Below, piece after piece: positions 18,017 through 27,622 of a stretch of DNA of 64,000 nucleotides. The DNA comes from Caldicellulosiruptor acetigenus (lineage in GTDB: Bacteria > Bacillota > Thermoanaerobacteria > Caldicellulosiruptorales > Caldicellulosiruptoraceae): the NCBI RefSeq assembly GCF_026914305.1, contig NZ_CP113866.1:1491501-1555500 (forward strand), in the 5' to 3' direction. Below the pieces are notes generated by a model. That model did not search any database. It was given only the letters and a program-made list of their open reading frames with translations, and had not been told where the DNA came from. Position 1 is the first letter of the stretch, and every line of letters starts with the position of its first letter. A program made the translations under genes and the position numbers.

Positions 18017-19219
18017 ATGAAGGTTGCTGGAATAGTAGTGGAATACAACCCTTTTCACAATGGCCACCTGTACCATCTGCAAAAAACAAGAGAAATAACA
18101 AATGCAGACATAGTTGTGGGCGTAATGAGCGGTAACTTTATTCAAAGAGGAGAACCTGCAATTGTAAACAAATGGGCAAGGACAAAGATGGCCATTTTAA
18201 ACGGGGTAGATGTCATTTTTGAACTGCCGTTTGCATATGCCTGCAACAGTGCCGAAATATTTGCATACGGTGCAATATCCATTTTAAACCAGCTCGGCGT
18301 TGACTTTATTGTTTTTGGCTCAGAATGTGGTGATATAGATAAGCTTAAAGAAACTGCTAAACACTTGGCATTTGAAGAAGATGATTTCAAGTCAAGTTTG
18401 AAAAGTTATTTGAAAGAAGGGTATTCCTTCCCAAAAGCTCGTGAACTTGCTCTTATCAAAACATGTAAAACCAATATTGAGTTTTCTTCTAACAACATAC
18501 TTGGAATTGAATATATCAAATGGATTTACAGGTTAAGTTCAAAGATTGAACCATTGACTATAAAGAGGATAGGTGCATCTTACAATGACCCCAACCTCAC
18601 ACAAGACACATACGCTTCAGCTACTGCTATAAGAAGAAACATAAATAACCTGCAGGCAATCAAAAACAAAATGCCATCTGCTTCTTATGAAATACTGATA
18701 GAAGAATTTGAAAGCGGAAGAGGACCTGTATTCCTTGAGGATTACTTTAAGCTCTTTATCTACAACGCCATCGTTGTACCAGATTTTTTGAAAAACAAAA
18801 TTGATGTCAAAGAAGGGCTTGAAAATAGATTTGAAAAGTACATTTTCAATTCTCCATCAGCTAAAAATCTTCTTGAGAATGTAAAAACTAAAAGATATAC
18901 CCTTACAAGACTTCAGAGAATATTCATACACGCTATTGTAAGAAACAATTTTGACCAAAAAACTCTTCTTTCCATTACACCTTATGTAAGAGTTTTGGGA
19001 TTCAACCAAAAAGGAAAAGAATATTTAAATAAGATAAAAGACAAAATTGAGTATATCACAAAACTAAATCAGCAGTGGTTAAAAAACCCTCAATACAAAG
19101 AGCTTCTTGAACTTGAAATAAGGTCTTCAATGCTGCATGCCCTGCAATATAGAGATTTTCACAAATATCTGCAGACAGAATTTAAATCATCTCCTATCTA
19201 TATCAGTTCAAGAAGCTAA
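18017..19219 (+). CDS. tmcAL: tRNA(Met) cytidine acetate ligase
   Basis: TmcAL (formerly YlbM/DUF795) makes N4-acetylcytidine at the wobble base of elongator tRNA-Met from acetate and ATP. The 400-residue protein opens with GIVVEYNPFHNGHLYHL, the nucleotidyltransferase HxGH-type site, followed by MSGNFIQRGEPAIVNKWART and ELPFAYACNSAE; RIGASYND and ASATAIRR mark the central domain. GGAAGGA lies upstream of the ATG. Its 3' end overlaps that of the convergent patatin gene by 12 bases. Confidence 0.95.
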   Translation: MKVAGIVVEYNPFHNGHLYHLQKTREITNADIVVGVMSGNFIQRGEPAIVNKWARTKMAILNGVDVIFELPFAYACNSAEIFAYGAISILNQLGVDFIVFGSECGDIDKLKETAKHLAFEEDDFKSSLKSYLKEGYSFPKARELALIKTCKTNIEFSSNNILGIEYIKWIYRLSSKIEPLTIKRIGASYNDPNLTQDTYASATAIRRNINNLQAIKNKMPSASYEILIEEFESGRGPVFLEDYFKLFIYNAIVVPDFLKNKIDVKEGLENRFEKYIFNSPSAKNLLENVKTKRYTLTRLQRIFIHAIVRNNFDQKTLLSITPYVRVLGFNQKGKEYLNKIKDKIEYITKLNQQWLKNPQYKELLELEIRSSMLHALQYRDFHKYLQTEFKSSPIYISSRS

Positions 19220-19966
19220 ATTCTTTAAGTTTTCTAACTCCTCTTCTGCCCTTTTCTTTCCTCTTTGATACGCCTTTTCCACATCAGCAAGGGTATATGG
19301 ATTTATATCCTCAAGATTAATTTTTATGAGATAATCAAAGTACCCATGCTTAAGTCTGAGTATCTCTTCACCCATGATATCAATGGTAGTCATTATCATT
19401 TCAAAGATATTTTTAGGTTCTTTGAGCGAACTTTTACCTGAAACGTCCACACCAACTACAAACTCGCAACCATTTTCTTTTAAAACCTTTCCCGGTACTT
19501 TGTCTACTACCGCTCCATCAACCAGCACAGTATCCCCTATTTTATATGGTGGAAGAACACCAGGAATAGATATGCTGCTTCTTACAGCATCATATAAACT
19601 TCCCTCGCTGAAGACCACCTGCTCACCCTTTAAAAGGTCTGTTGCAACAACATAAAACGGATATTTCAAATCAGAAAACCTTTTATCTCTCAAAAAAAGC
19701 TTTAAAATCTCTTCAATATTTTTACCTGAAATGAGAGCATTTTTTCTTACTTTAAAATCTATGAGTATGTCATTTCTTATTTGTTTTGCTACCTTATATA
19801 TAAGACCAAGGTCATATCCAAGACAGTAAAATGCGCCTATAACAGCACCAATGCTTGAACCTGAAAAAGCTTCAAATTTAAACTCCTTTTCCAGCACTTC
19901 TATAACCCCTATATGTGCAAACCCTCTCATTGCACCAGAACCAAGCGCAAGCGAAACTTTTTTCAT
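19208..19966 (-). CDS. Patatin-like phospholipase (RssA/YlbK type)
   Basis: The 252-residue patatin-domain serine hydrolase has the oxyanion loop GSGAMRGFAHIGV, the nucleophile elbow GSSIGA (Gly-x-Ser-x-Gly-like) and the Asp of the catalytic dyad in VDGAVVDKVP. Members hydrolyse lipid acyl groups; the substrate of this bacterial subgroup is unknown. The location beside ylbM (tmcAL), ylbJ and coaD matches the Bacillus ylb neighbourhood, where ylbK is the patatin. ATG start. The gene is convergent with tmcAL. Confidence 0.88.
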   Translation of the reverse strand: MKKVSLALGSGAMRGFAHIGVIEVLEKEFKFEAFSGSSIGAVIGAFYCLGYDLGLIYKVAKQIRNDILIDFKVRKNALISGKNIEEILKLFLRDKRFSDLKYPFYVVATDLLKGEQVVFSEGSLYDAVRSSISIPGVLPPYKIGDTVLVDGAVVDKVPGKVLKENGCEFVVGVDVSGKSSLKEPKNIFEMIMTTIDIMGEEILRLKHGYFDYLIKINLEDINPYTLADVEKAYQRGKKRAEEELENLKNLAS

Positions 19967-20033
19967 TTTAACCTCCGTACAGTAATAATATTTTAATTAG
20001 AATACCATTTAGCTATGTATTGGAGCAGAGTAC

Positions 20034-21011
20034 TTGAGAGAGATATTTAACCTTACCGTAATAATATTATGTATACTTTACTTTTTATCTATGTTTTTAA
20101 ATCCTCAACTTATCATTCAGTCAACAACAAAATCAGCAATCATATGGTGGGAAAAAGTCCTGCCTTCTATTTTCCCATATTTTTTAGTTATAAATGTACT
20201 CATTGAATCAAAGCTTATAAGCTATCTCTCAAATATCTTCTTTTTGCCCTCCAAAAAGATATTCAAACTTTCATCAAATGGGTTTTTAGCAATGATAATA
20301 GGAATGTTAACAGGATATCCAGTTGGCGCTAAAATGGTATGTAACTTATATAGCCAAAAATTAATCAGTAAAAACGAAGCTGTAAGGCTCCTTTATTTTG
20401 TAAATAACTCTGGTCCTCTTTTTATCATTGGAACGGTTGGAATCAATCTTTTGGGTTCCAAAAAATATGGATATATGCTATTTTTTGCTCATATACTCGC
20501 AAGCCTGATAATAGCTTTGTGTACTTCTCGATTTGCACAAAGTGAAATACTGTCAGCTTCCGCACCTTACAAATTTTTGAACTTTGACATTGGAAAGGTT
20601 CTATCAAAATCAGTCAAAGACTCAGTTGAGTCCATACTCATTATAGGTGGTTTTATAACTCTCTTTTTCAACTTGAATAACGTTCTCGAATATTTCAAAA
20701 TTTATCATTCAATATGTAGCCTCTTCAGATTTACAGGTGCAGATGATACTCTCATAAAAGGACTTTTATATGGCTTGTTTGAAATAACAAACGGTAGTGT
20801 GCAAATTAATACAAACTCTCTCCCTGTCTGGCAAAAATTGATAGCATCTGAGCTTATTATTTCCTGGGGTGGACTTTCGGTGCATTTTCAAACTATATCC
20901 TTTTTGAGCGTAGCAGGTTTGCAATCTTTCCACTATATCATTGGAAAATTGATCCAGTGCGCTTTAGCTACAGCTATCATTTGTGTGTTTCCAATAATTT
21001 TACAACTATGA
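20034..21011 (+). CDS. ylbJ: Sporulation integral membrane protein YlbJ
   Basis: The 325-residue membrane protein has about eight hydrophobic segments and nucleoside-recognition (gate) domain features: WWEKVLPSIFPYFLV, MIGMLTGYPVGAKM, YFVNNSGPLFIIGTVG and LLYGLFEITNGS. YlbJ is needed for spore cortex formation in Bacillus and is made in the mother cell. The start is TTG with GGAG eight bases upstream. The last six bases overlap the convergent gene at 21006. Confidence 0.88.
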   Translation: MREIFNLTVIILCILYFLSMFLNPQLIIQSTTKSAIIWWEKVLPSIFPYFLVINVLIESKLISYLSNIFFLPSKKIFKLSSNGFLAMIIGMLTGYPVGAKMVCNLYSQKLISKNEAVRLLYFVNNSGPLFIIGTVGINLLGSKKYGYMLFFAHILASLIIALCTSRFAQSEILSASAPYKFLNFDIGKVLSKSVKDSVESILIIGGFITLFFNLNNVLEYFKIYHSICSLFRFTGADDTLIKGLLYGLFEITNGSVQINTNSLPVWQKLIASELIISWGGLSVHFQTISFLSVAGLQSFHYIIGKLIQCALATAIICVFPIILQL

Positions 21012-21464
21012 GTTTTTCTGTCTTATTTGGTCAATATTATCATTCAGTTCTTTTACAATATTTTCAATAGTTTTCTTTGTCTGCTCTAAAAGCTCAATGG
21101 TATAACTTTGGGCCATGAGTCTATATTCTTTTGCATGTTCTTTTGCTTTTTGAATAATCTCCTCTGCCCTCTTCTCTGCCAATTTGACAATCTCTGTCTC
21201 ATCCACAAGACCTTTTACCTTGCTCTCCGCATCATTTATGATTGCTTCTGCTTCCTTTTGAGCTCTCTCTAAAATCTTCTTCCTCTCTTCTTTTGCCCAC
21301 TTGACTTGAGAAAGTTCCTGCGGCAGCAAAAGCCTTATTTCTTTTATTATCTCTAAAAGCTCATCCTTTTCCACCATAACCTTTGATGTAAACGGTATTG
21401 ATTTGCTATTTTCTATTATTTCCTCCATTCTCTCTAAAAGCTCTAATATGCTCAGCTCACCCAT
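21006..21464 (-). CDS. Coiled-coil protein next to coaD (ATP synthase B-like helices)
   Basis: The 152-residue, highly charged protein is almost entirely helical. Residues about 50-145 look like a long coiled coil (ERAQKEAEAIINDAESK, EKRAEEIIQKAKEHAKEYR). This type is common next to coaD in clostridia and is often labelled ATPase or DivIVA-like from low-complexity similarity; the function is unknown. ATG 21464 shares its A with the coaD stop (TGATG), and GTG 21467 is an alternative start. GGAGG is ten bases upstream. Confidence 0.7.
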   Translation of the reverse strand: MGELSILELLERMEEIIENSKSIPFTSKVMVEKDELLEIIKEIRLLLPQELSQVKWAKEERKKILERAQKEAEAIINDAESKVKGLVDETEIVKLAEKRAEEIIQKAKEHAKEYRLMAQSYTIELLEQTKKTIENIVKELNDNIDQIRQKNS

Positions 21465-21970
21465 CACTTATTTTCCTCCGTTTCTGCATATTTCTTATTC
21501 AATTTTTTCATTACCTTTTTAGCAATCTTTTCAGGGACTAAGTCTTCTATACACCCGCCAAATCTTGCAACTTCTTTGACCATGCTTGAACTGAGGTATG
21601 AGTATTTGCTATTTGTCATCATAAAGATTGTTTCAATCGAAGGTTCAAGTTTTTTGTTCAAAAGTGCCATCTGAAATTCATATTCAAAGTCGGACACTGC
21701 CCTCAATCCCTTTACTATAACCTTGGCATTTTCCTGTTTCATGAAATCAATTAAAAGACCTTTAAAAGCTTTTACCTCTACATTTGGCAGATGCTCCGTT
21801 GTCTCTTTTAAAAGTTCAACCCTCTCTTCAATGTCAAACACAGGAGTTTTATTTGGATTGACCAGAACAGCCACAATTAATTTATCGAAAATTTTCGAAG
21901 CCCTTTCAATTATATCAAGGTGACCATTCGTAACAGGGTCAAAACTTCCCGGATATACTCCTATCTTCAA
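21464..21970 (-). CDS. coaD: Phosphopantetheine adenylyltransferase
   Basis: CoaD joins 4'-phosphopantetheine and ATP to give dephospho-CoA, the fourth step of CoA synthesis. The 168-residue protein has [16 protein letters not shown] (the T/HxGH nucleotidyltransferase site), [22 protein letters not shown] and [13 protein letters not shown]. The start is TTG, overlapping the rsmD stop (TTGA). The rsmD-coaD pairing is widely conserved. Confidence 0.96.
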   Translation of the reverse strand: MKIGVYPGSFDPVTNGHLDIIERASKIFDKLIVAVLVNPNKTPVFDIEERVELLKETTEHLPNVEVKAFKGLLIDFMKQENAKVIVKGLRAVSDFEYEFQMALLNKKLEPSIETIFMMTNSKYSYLSSSMVKEVARFGGCIEDLVPEKIAKKVMKKLNKKYAETEENK

Positions 21971-22521
21971 CTTCTCTTACCCCCAAAACAGAATATTGTG
22001 ATTTTAGTATCACCATACTCTCTTTCTCTCAAGATAGAGAGGTTTTCATCTTCATACCGGAACTCTAAATTAGATTCAACAATTATAAGACCATTTTCAT
22101 TGATTCTGTTATTTTCTATTATTTCAGAAATACACTCTTTTGCATAATCAGACCTGTACGGTGGGTCTAAAAAGATAATATCAAATACTGGACAGTTTTT
22201 AGACTTCAAAAATTTTAATACATCACCTTTTATTATCCTTGCCCTTTTCAACAAATCCAAATTTTTAAGGTTTTCCTTTATTAGATTAATACACCTCATA
22301 TCTTTTTCAACAAATGTAACTTCTCTGACACCTCTTGATAAAAACTCAATCCCCACATTTCCTGTCCCTGCAAAAAAATCAGCTACAATAAGCTTTTCAT
22401 TCAAAAAAGGTGCTATCATATTAAAAATAGCCTCTTTTACTCTATCTGATGTGGGTCTTAACCCTTCAATATTTGCACTTTTTAATCTTCTACCCTTTTG
22501 CTGGCCGCTTATAACCCTCAT
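21967..22521 (-). CDS. rsmD: 16S rRNA (guanine-966-N2)-methyltransferase
   Basis: The 184-residue SAM enzyme has the RsmD pattern: [44 protein letters not shown] (motif I), FVEKD and [13 protein letters not shown] (catalytic DPPY). It methylates the exocyclic amine of G966 in the small-subunit rRNA. It directly precedes coaD on the transcript with a four-base overlap. Confidence 0.95.
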   Translation of the reverse strand: MRVISGQQKGRRLKSANIEGLRPTSDRVKEAIFNMIAPFLNEKLIVADFFAGTGNVGIEFLSRGVREVTFVEKDMRCINLIKENLKNLDLLKRARIIKGDVLKFLKSKNCPVFDIIFLDPPYRSDYAKECISEIIENNRINENGLIIVESNLEFRYEDENLSILREREYGDTKITIFCFGGKRS

Positions 22522-22575
22522 CTTTTAAGCAACTTCTTACAATTTGTTTATATATTGATTATATAAAAATCCCTC

Positions 22576-22620
22576 TAAAAAAACAACAACGAAGAGACTC
22601 AAAAAGTCCCTTCGTTGTTG
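22576..22620 (-). terminator. Strong terminator after the SASP gene
   Basis: Arms at 22584-22594 and 22610-22620 pair perfectly, with an additional inner stem, and the minus strand continues into TTTTTTT (22583-22577). A second, weaker hairpin lies between it and the SASP stop (about 22621-22651). Confidence 0.9.
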
Positions 22621-22644
22621 GTAAATTTTAAACACCTCGCGGGG

Positions 22645-22842
22645 TTATTTACCTGCTGCTCTATTTTCATAATCCTGAATCATTCTCTTTACCATATAAC
22701 CACCAATTGAACCTGCCTGTTTTGCTGTCAAATCACCATTGTAACCTGGTTTCAACGGAACACCAATTGAGCTTGCTACCTCTGCTTTTAACTGGTCAAG
22801 AGCCTTAGTTGCTTCCGGAACAAGCTTTCTATTTCTTGCCAT
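22645..22842 (-). CDS. Alpha/beta-type small acid-soluble spore protein
   Basis: The 65-residue protein matches alpha/beta SASPs: MARNRK-x-LVPEA near the N-terminus, the GPR protease-site region with LKAEVASSIGV, and LTAKQAGSIGGYMVKRMI at the C-terminal DNA-binding helix. SASPs coat and protect DNA in the dormant spore. ATG 22842 was chosen because GGGGG lies nine bases upstream. A CATATTA box at 22891-22897 resembles a sigma-G -10 element, though no clear -35 partner is visible. The gene is monocistronic with a strong terminator. Confidence 0.93.
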   Translation of the reverse strand: MARNRKLVPEATKALDQLKAEVASSIGVPLKPGYNGDLTAKQAGSIGGYMVKRMIQDYENRAAGK

Positions 22843-22940
22843 GGCCTTCAACCCCCTTTTTTTGTTTGAGACTTTTCTTTTTTCACTATTTAATATGCTC
22901 TCTTTTTAAAAACATTATAACAAGAAATTTTTGAAAAGGG

Positions 22941-24980
22941 TTAAAGGCCAATATTTTCTATATTATTGTAAAATTGTTTGTTAATTTTTTCTAAAAGTTT
23001 GTTATCAACAAGTTTGAGTCTAATCGTCTCTTCTGCAGCAATTCTTGCTTGCTTTAAAATATCCATATCATTTATAATATCGGCTACTTTAAAGTTCATG
23101 ATACCATGCTGTTTTGTCCCAAATAAATCACCAGGTCCTCGGAGTTTTAGGTCCATTTCAGCAATTTCAAATCCGTTCTGACTTCTGGTTATAGCTATCA
23201 TCCTTTTTTTGGCAATCTCTGAATCGCTTTGATTAAACAAAATACAGTACGACTGGTGCTCGCCTCTGCCAACTCGCCCCCTTAGCTGATGCAGCTGAGC
23301 AAGTCCAAATCTTTCAGCATTCTCAATTACCATAACTGTGGCATTTGGAACGTTTATTCCAACCTCAACAACTGTGGTTGAAACTAATATATGGATGTGT
23401 CCATCTTTAAAATCATTTAAGATTTTGTCTCTCTCTTTTGCAGAAAGTTTTCCGTGTAAGCAACCAACATTGTAGTCTTTAAAAAATCCTTCTTTCAAAG
23501 ATTTTGCAAATTCAACTGCTGATTTTGCATTCAAAGTTTCTGACTCTTCAATCAGAGGACATATCCAGTAAACCTGTCTCCCCTCATCTAACTGTTTTTT
23601 TATGAAATTGTACACCCGCTGGCGAAAACTCTCATCAACAGCGTATGTCAAAATCTTTTTTCTGCCGGGAGGTAACTGGTCAATAATAGAAATATCAAGG
23701 TCTCCATACAAAACCAAACTCAACGTCCTGGGTATTGGAGTTGCTGTCATAACAAGAATGTTCGGTGAACTTCCTTTTTTTGTGAGTTCTACCCTTTGGA
23801 TAACTCCAAATCTGTGTTGTTCATCAGTGATTGCCAAGCCAAGGTTTTTAAATTTTACCTCATCTTGGATAAGTGCATGGGTTCCAATGACCATTTTGCA
23901 AAGTCCATGTTCAAGCTCTTTTAAGATTATTTCCTTTTCTTTTTTTGGAGTTGACCCAATTAGAAGTCTTACATTGAATTTATTACCAAAGTACTTTTTA
24001 CATTCGTTATAATGCTGCAAAGCTAAAACCTCTGTTGGTGCCATCAGTGCAACCTGATATCCCGCTTTTATTGTTGCATATGCGCTTGCCAAAGCTACAA
24101 CCGTTTTCCCGCAGCCAACATCGCCTTGGATGAGTCTATTCATCTGTTTTGTACTTTCTAAATCCTGTGCAATCTCTGCCAGCACTCTTTTTTGTGCCTC
24201 GGTCAACTCAAACGGAAGGAGCTTTTCAAACTCTTTTAAGCTACTTTGAGCATTTTCAATTTTTATTCCTTCATTTTTTTCTATGTTTTCTTTTAAAAGC
24301 AAAAGGGAAAGCTGAAGAAGATAAAATTCCTCAAACACAAGCCTTTTCCTTGCAAGTTCTAAGCTCAATTTGTTTTCTGGAAAATGAATATTTTTTATTG
24401 CAAAATTGATATCACTCAAATTATATTTTTGTCTTATATAAGGCGGAATTATATCTATAAGCATTCCATCAACTTGATGCAGAAGATTGTTCACAATATT
24501 TCTAATCACCTTTTGAGAAAGACCTTCTGTAGAATTGTATACAGGAACAATCCTGCCTGTATGAAGAAGTTGTTGATCATATTTTTCAAATTCAGGATTT
24601 TTAACCTCAATATAAAAGCCTTTTCTCTCTATCTTCCCAGAAAAGCAGAATATCTCTCCTTCTTTCAAAACGTTTTTTATATAGTCCTGGTTAAACCATA
24701 CTGTTGTAACAACGCCTGTACTATCTTCAACAGGAATTTTTATTACCTTTACTGACCTTGTCTCTATCTCCACAGGCTTGCCAGCAACCTTTGCAACAAA
24801 TGACTCTATCTCTCCATCGCAAAGCTCTCTTATTTTCTTTAGCCTACTATAATCAAGATATTTTCGTGGTATGTGCCAGAGCAAATCCTCGGCTTTTTTT
24901 ATACCCAGCTTTTTAAATAGCTTTTCTCTGTTTTCTCCAACACCTTTTAAGAATCTTATGTCTTTTTCAAGAACATTCAT
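22941..24980 (-). CDS. recG: ATP-dependent DNA helicase RecG
   Basis: RecG remodels stalled forks and Holliday junctions. The 679-residue protein (ATG 24980, seven bases after the fakA stop) has the N-terminal wedge/OB domain (about 1-230). Helicase motifs follow: GDVGCGKTVVAL (Walker A), MAPTEVLALQH, DEQHRFGV (Walker B), MTATPIPRTL, STTVVEVGINVPNA and QLRGRVGRG. Length matches the family. It lies downstream of fakA, as in the Bacillus yloV-recG region. Confidence 0.95.
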   Translation of the reverse strand: MNVLEKDIRFLKGVGENREKLFKKLGIKKAEDLLWHIPRKYLDYSRLKKIRELCDGEIESFVAKVAGKPVEIETRSVKVIKIPVEDSTGVVTTVWFNQDYIKNVLKEGEIFCFSGKIERKGFYIEVKNPEFEKYDQQLLHTGRIVPVYNSTEGLSQKVIRNIVNNLLHQVDGMLIDIIPPYIRQKYNLSDINFAIKNIHFPENKLSLELARKRLVFEEFYLLQLSLLLLKENIEKNEGIKIENAQSSLKEFEKLLPFELTEAQKRVLAEIAQDLESTKQMNRLIQGDVGCGKTVVALASAYATIKAGYQVALMAPTEVLALQHYNECKKYFGNKFNVRLLIGSTPKKEKEIILKELEHGLCKMVIGTHALIQDEVKFKNLGLAITDEQHRFGVIQRVELTKKGSSPNILVMTATPIPRTLSLVLYGDLDISIIDQLPPGRKKILTYAVDESFRQRVYNFIKKQLDEGRQVYWICPLIEESETLNAKSAVEFAKSLKEGFFKDYNVGCLHGKLSAKERDKILNDFKDGHIHILVSTTVVEVGINVPNATVMVIENAERFGLAQLHQLRGRVGRGEHQSYCILFNQSDSEIAKKRMIAITRSQNGFEIAEMDLKLRGPGDLFGTKQHGIMNFKVADIINDMDILKQARIAAEETIRLKLVDNKLLEKINKQFYNNIENIGL

Positions 24981-24987
24981 TTTACCA

Positions 24988-26628
24988 TCACATCTCAGCC
25001 ACAATAATTAATTGATAAATTTCATTTCCACTTTCATAGCTCTCAATGTCAATTTTCGGGTATCTTTCTTGTATGTTTTTAACAAGCACCTCTATATCTT
25101 CTAAGGCTACATCTTTGCCATAGTAGATACTCAAAATCTGGGTTGTAGAATCAACAATCTTTTCGACACAAGCCAAAGCTACTTTTAACATATCTTTGTC
25201 ACATGCAATTATTTCCTTTTTGGAAATCCCTATAAAATCGCCTTCTTCAATCTCAAACCCGTTTATTTTTGTATTTCTCACTGCCTTAGTAACTTCTACA
25301 ACCTTTACTGAGTCTATAGCTTCCTGCATGAGCTTTATATTTTCTTCAACACTCTTGTTCAAATCAAACTTTATCATTGCAGCAATGCACTCAGGAATGT
25401 TGGTTGTCTTCATAATCACTACATTTTTATTTGTGTTAATAAGCTGCAAAGAAAGCTCTGCAGACATAATCACGTTTTTATTGTTCGGGAAAATAAATAC
25501 ATTTTTAGCTGGTACATTCTTTATAGCATTTACAAAGTCCTCAGCGCTTGGATTCATAGTCTGTCCGCCTTCAATTATAAAATCAACACCCAAGCCTTTT
25601 AATATTTCATTGAATCCTTCTCCCTGTGATATAGCTACAAAACCATATTCTTTTGTAATAACTTCAGCCTGTGTTTGAACTTCTGTATCAGGGTTTTCTC
25701 TTTTACTTATAAACTCCTGGTGCTGATATTTCATATTATCAATCTTTATATTTATAAGCTCACCATACTTCAAAGCCTTCTCTAATACCCTGCCAGGTGA
25801 ATTTGTGTGAACGTGTGTTTTGAGAATGTCGCCATCCTGGATTACAATAATTGAATCACCAATTGTCTCAAGATATTCCTTAAATTCTTTTTCAATATTC
25901 TTTTTCAAACCGGTAATAAAAAACTCTGTACAGTAAGTAAACCTAATATCCTCAGGTTTAAAAGTGAGGGCTGTATAAACTTCCTGCTGTGATGGCTCTT
26001 CAAATACCATCCCTTCTTTTAAGAATTTATACATCCCTTCAAAAATTATGACAAGACCCATACCGCCACTGTCAACTACATTTGCCTCTTTCAAAATATG
26101 AAGCATCTCTGGTGTCTTTGCAAGCCACTTCTTTCCGCTTGAAACGCACACTTCCAGCAAATCCTCTATTTCGCTCACAATGCCTTCTGCCACTTCTTTT
26201 TCAACATCCTCTGCAATCCCGCGTGCAACTGTGAGCATAGTCCCTTCTGTAGGTTTCATCACTGCTTTGTAAGCACTTGCAGACGCAGATTTTAAACAAG
26301 CAACAAATGTTGGTATATCTATAACATCTTTGCCTTTTAACTCTTTGGCAAATCCGCGCAAAAGCTGAGAAAGAATAACTCCAGAATTGCCGCGTGCACC
26401 TTTTAAACTGCCAAAAGCAACTGCATTCATAAGTTTGTCCACATTTTCAAAAGTCTTCCCGTTTATCTCTTTTATGCTGCTGTCAAGAGTCGCAGACATA
26501 TTGGTACCTGTGTCACCGTCTGGTACTGGAAAGACGTTTAAAGAGTTTATCTTATCTATGTGCAATTTTAAATAATTATTTGCAGCTTTTAACATATCTT
26601 TTAACACATCTGCAGTTAAAAATTTCAT
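24988..26628 (-). CDS. fakA: Fatty acid kinase catalytic subunit FakA (YloV, DAK2/DegV domain)
   Basis: FakA phosphorylates fatty acids held by FakB carrier proteins. The 546-residue protein has an N-terminal DhaL/DAK2 kinase domain (about 8-205) with NVFPVPDGDTGTNM, GARGNSGVILSQL and DSGGMGLV, a middle linker domain, and a C-terminal DegV-like domain (about 320-545). GGAGG is eight bases upstream of the ATG. The asp23-fakA-recG order is conserved in Firmicutes. No fakB gene is seen in the window. Confidence 0.92.
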   Translation of the reverse strand: MKFLTADVLKDMLKAANNYLKLHIDKINSLNVFPVPDGDTGTNMSATLDSSIKEINGKTFENVDKLMNAVAFGSLKGARGNSGVILSQLLRGFAKELKGKDVIDIPTFVACLKSASASAYKAVMKPTEGTMLTVARGIAEDVEKEVAEGIVSEIEDLLEVCVSSGKKWLAKTPEMLHILKEANVVDSGGMGLVIIFEGMYKFLKEGMVFEEPSQQEVYTALTFKPEDIRFTYCTEFFITGLKKNIEKEFKEYLETIGDSIIVIQDGDILKTHVHTNSPGRVLEKALKYGELINIKIDNMKYQHQEFISKRENPDTEVQTQAEVITKEYGFVAISQGEGFNEILKGLGVDFIIEGGQTMNPSAEDFVNAIKNVPAKNVFIFPNNKNVIMSAELSLQLINTNKNVVIMKTTNIPECIAAMIKFDLNKSVEENIKLMQEAIDSVKVVEVTKAVRNTKINGFEIEEGDFIGISKKEIIACDKDMLKVALACVEKIVDSTTQILSIYYGKDVALEDIEVLVKNIQERYPKIDIESYESGNEIYQLIIVAEM

Positions 26629-26649
26629 AGTCCAATCCTCCTCAGCTAA

Positions 26650-27000
26650 TTAAAGACGAATACCATCTACAAAGATATTTATAGCTCCCGGTTTTAGACC
26701 TGTGTATTTTTCAATAGCATATGAAACTCTTTCTCTGATATTTTCAGCAACAACAGGAATTCTTGTACCGTACTCCACAATTATGTGAATATCAATGTTA
26801 ACAACACCATTTTCTGCCAAAACCTTTATGCCTTTTTGCAAATTTTCCCTGCCAAGAAGTGTAACTATCCCGTCTGCTACACTCTTTGATGCCATACCAA
26901 CAACACCATAGCTTTCCATACACGAAAGCCCAATTATTGTAGCAATGCAATCATTGGTAATCTCTATCTTTCCAAATTCATTTTCAAAATAAACGCCCAT
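26650..27000 (-). CDS. Asp23/Gls24-family envelope stress protein (YloU-like)
   Basis: The 116-residue protein shows the family pattern: an N-terminal strand GKIEITNDCIATIIGL, then ESYGVVGMA, VNIDIHIIVEYGTRIPVVAENIRE and ending in VDGIRL. Members are linked to cell envelope homeostasis. ATG 27000 was chosen because AGGAG lies nine bases upstream; the in-frame ATG at 27009 abuts that site. It lies 22 bases before fakA, the usual yloU-yloV pairing. Confidence 0.9.
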   Translation of the reverse strand: MGVYFENEFGKIEITNDCIATIIGLSCMESYGVVGMASKSVADGIVTLLGRENLQKGIKVLAENGVVNIDIHIIVEYGTRIPVVAENIRERVSYAIEKYTGLKPGAINIFVDGIRL

Positions 27001-27012
27001 AATCTTCATCTC

Positions 27013-27597
27013 CTATCTTTTTACAATCTTCGATAACCTTTTATAAAGGACAAAAGTAACCACTGAAATAACTGTACCTTTTACCAAATTAAATGGAATT
27101 ATTGAAAACAAAATCAATGTAAACTTATCTGTCACAAGACCATTTACCTTCGCAGCAATTTTTACTATCTCTGAGATTGGAAATTTTAAAGCTTTTTCGT
27201 AAAGAGGAAGAAGCACAAAATAGTTTAGCAAGCCTGCCCAGACAGAAAATGCAATGGTAGAAATAATAAGAGCTACTGCAGCACCTTTTTTAGTTCTATT
27301 CTTGCCATATATGTATCCCGCAATGTACACAAAAAAGCCGCCAATCATAAAGTTAGCAAACTCGCCTATCCCGGCCGTTTTGGTAACAAACAGATGAAGT
27401 ACATTTTTCAAAAATTCAACACCCACACCCCAAACAGGTCCAAGAGCAAACGAAATTATCAATGCTACACAGTCACTAAAATCAAGCTTTAAAAAGTCCG
27501 GAAATATCCCTAAAGGAAACTCTATAAGCATTACAACAAATGCTAAAGCACCAAAGATTGAAACCTTAACAAGATTTTTTAACTCAACCTGTTTCAT
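27013..27597 (-). CDS. ribU: ECF transporter S-component, RibU-like (riboflavin)
   Basis: The 194-residue membrane protein has about six hydrophobic helices. The N-terminal FGALAFVVMLIEFPLGIFPDFL-type region followed by KLDFSDCVALI and GVGVEFLKNVLHLF is characteristic of RibU, the riboflavin-binding S-component that works with the shared EcfAAT energy module (not in this window). A riboflavin specificity is inferred from this pattern. No FMN riboswitch lies upstream; the gene is only 26 bases after rsuA and appears to be read as part of that unit. Confidence 0.8.
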   Translation of the reverse strand: MKQVELKNLVKVSIFGALAFVVMLIEFPLGIFPDFLKLDFSDCVALIISFALGPVWGVGVEFLKNVLHLFVTKTAGIGEFANFMIGGFFVYIAGYIYGKNRTKKGAAVALIISTIAFSVWAGLLNYFVLLPLYEKALKFPISEIVKIAAKVNGLVTDKFTLILFSIIPFNLVKGTVISVVTFVLYKRLSKIVKR

Positions 27598-27622
27598 TTA
27601 TCAGCTGCTCTCCTTTCTTGTC

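Noticed and set aside
25196-25678. Plus-strand open frame of 160 codons
   Set aside because: Antisense to fakA; composition is typical of a shadow frame and the opposite strand has an unmistakable gene.
27598-27622. FMN riboswitch upstream of the RibU-like gene
   Set aside because: Only 25 bases separate it from rsuA, too short for the element, and no RFN box is present.
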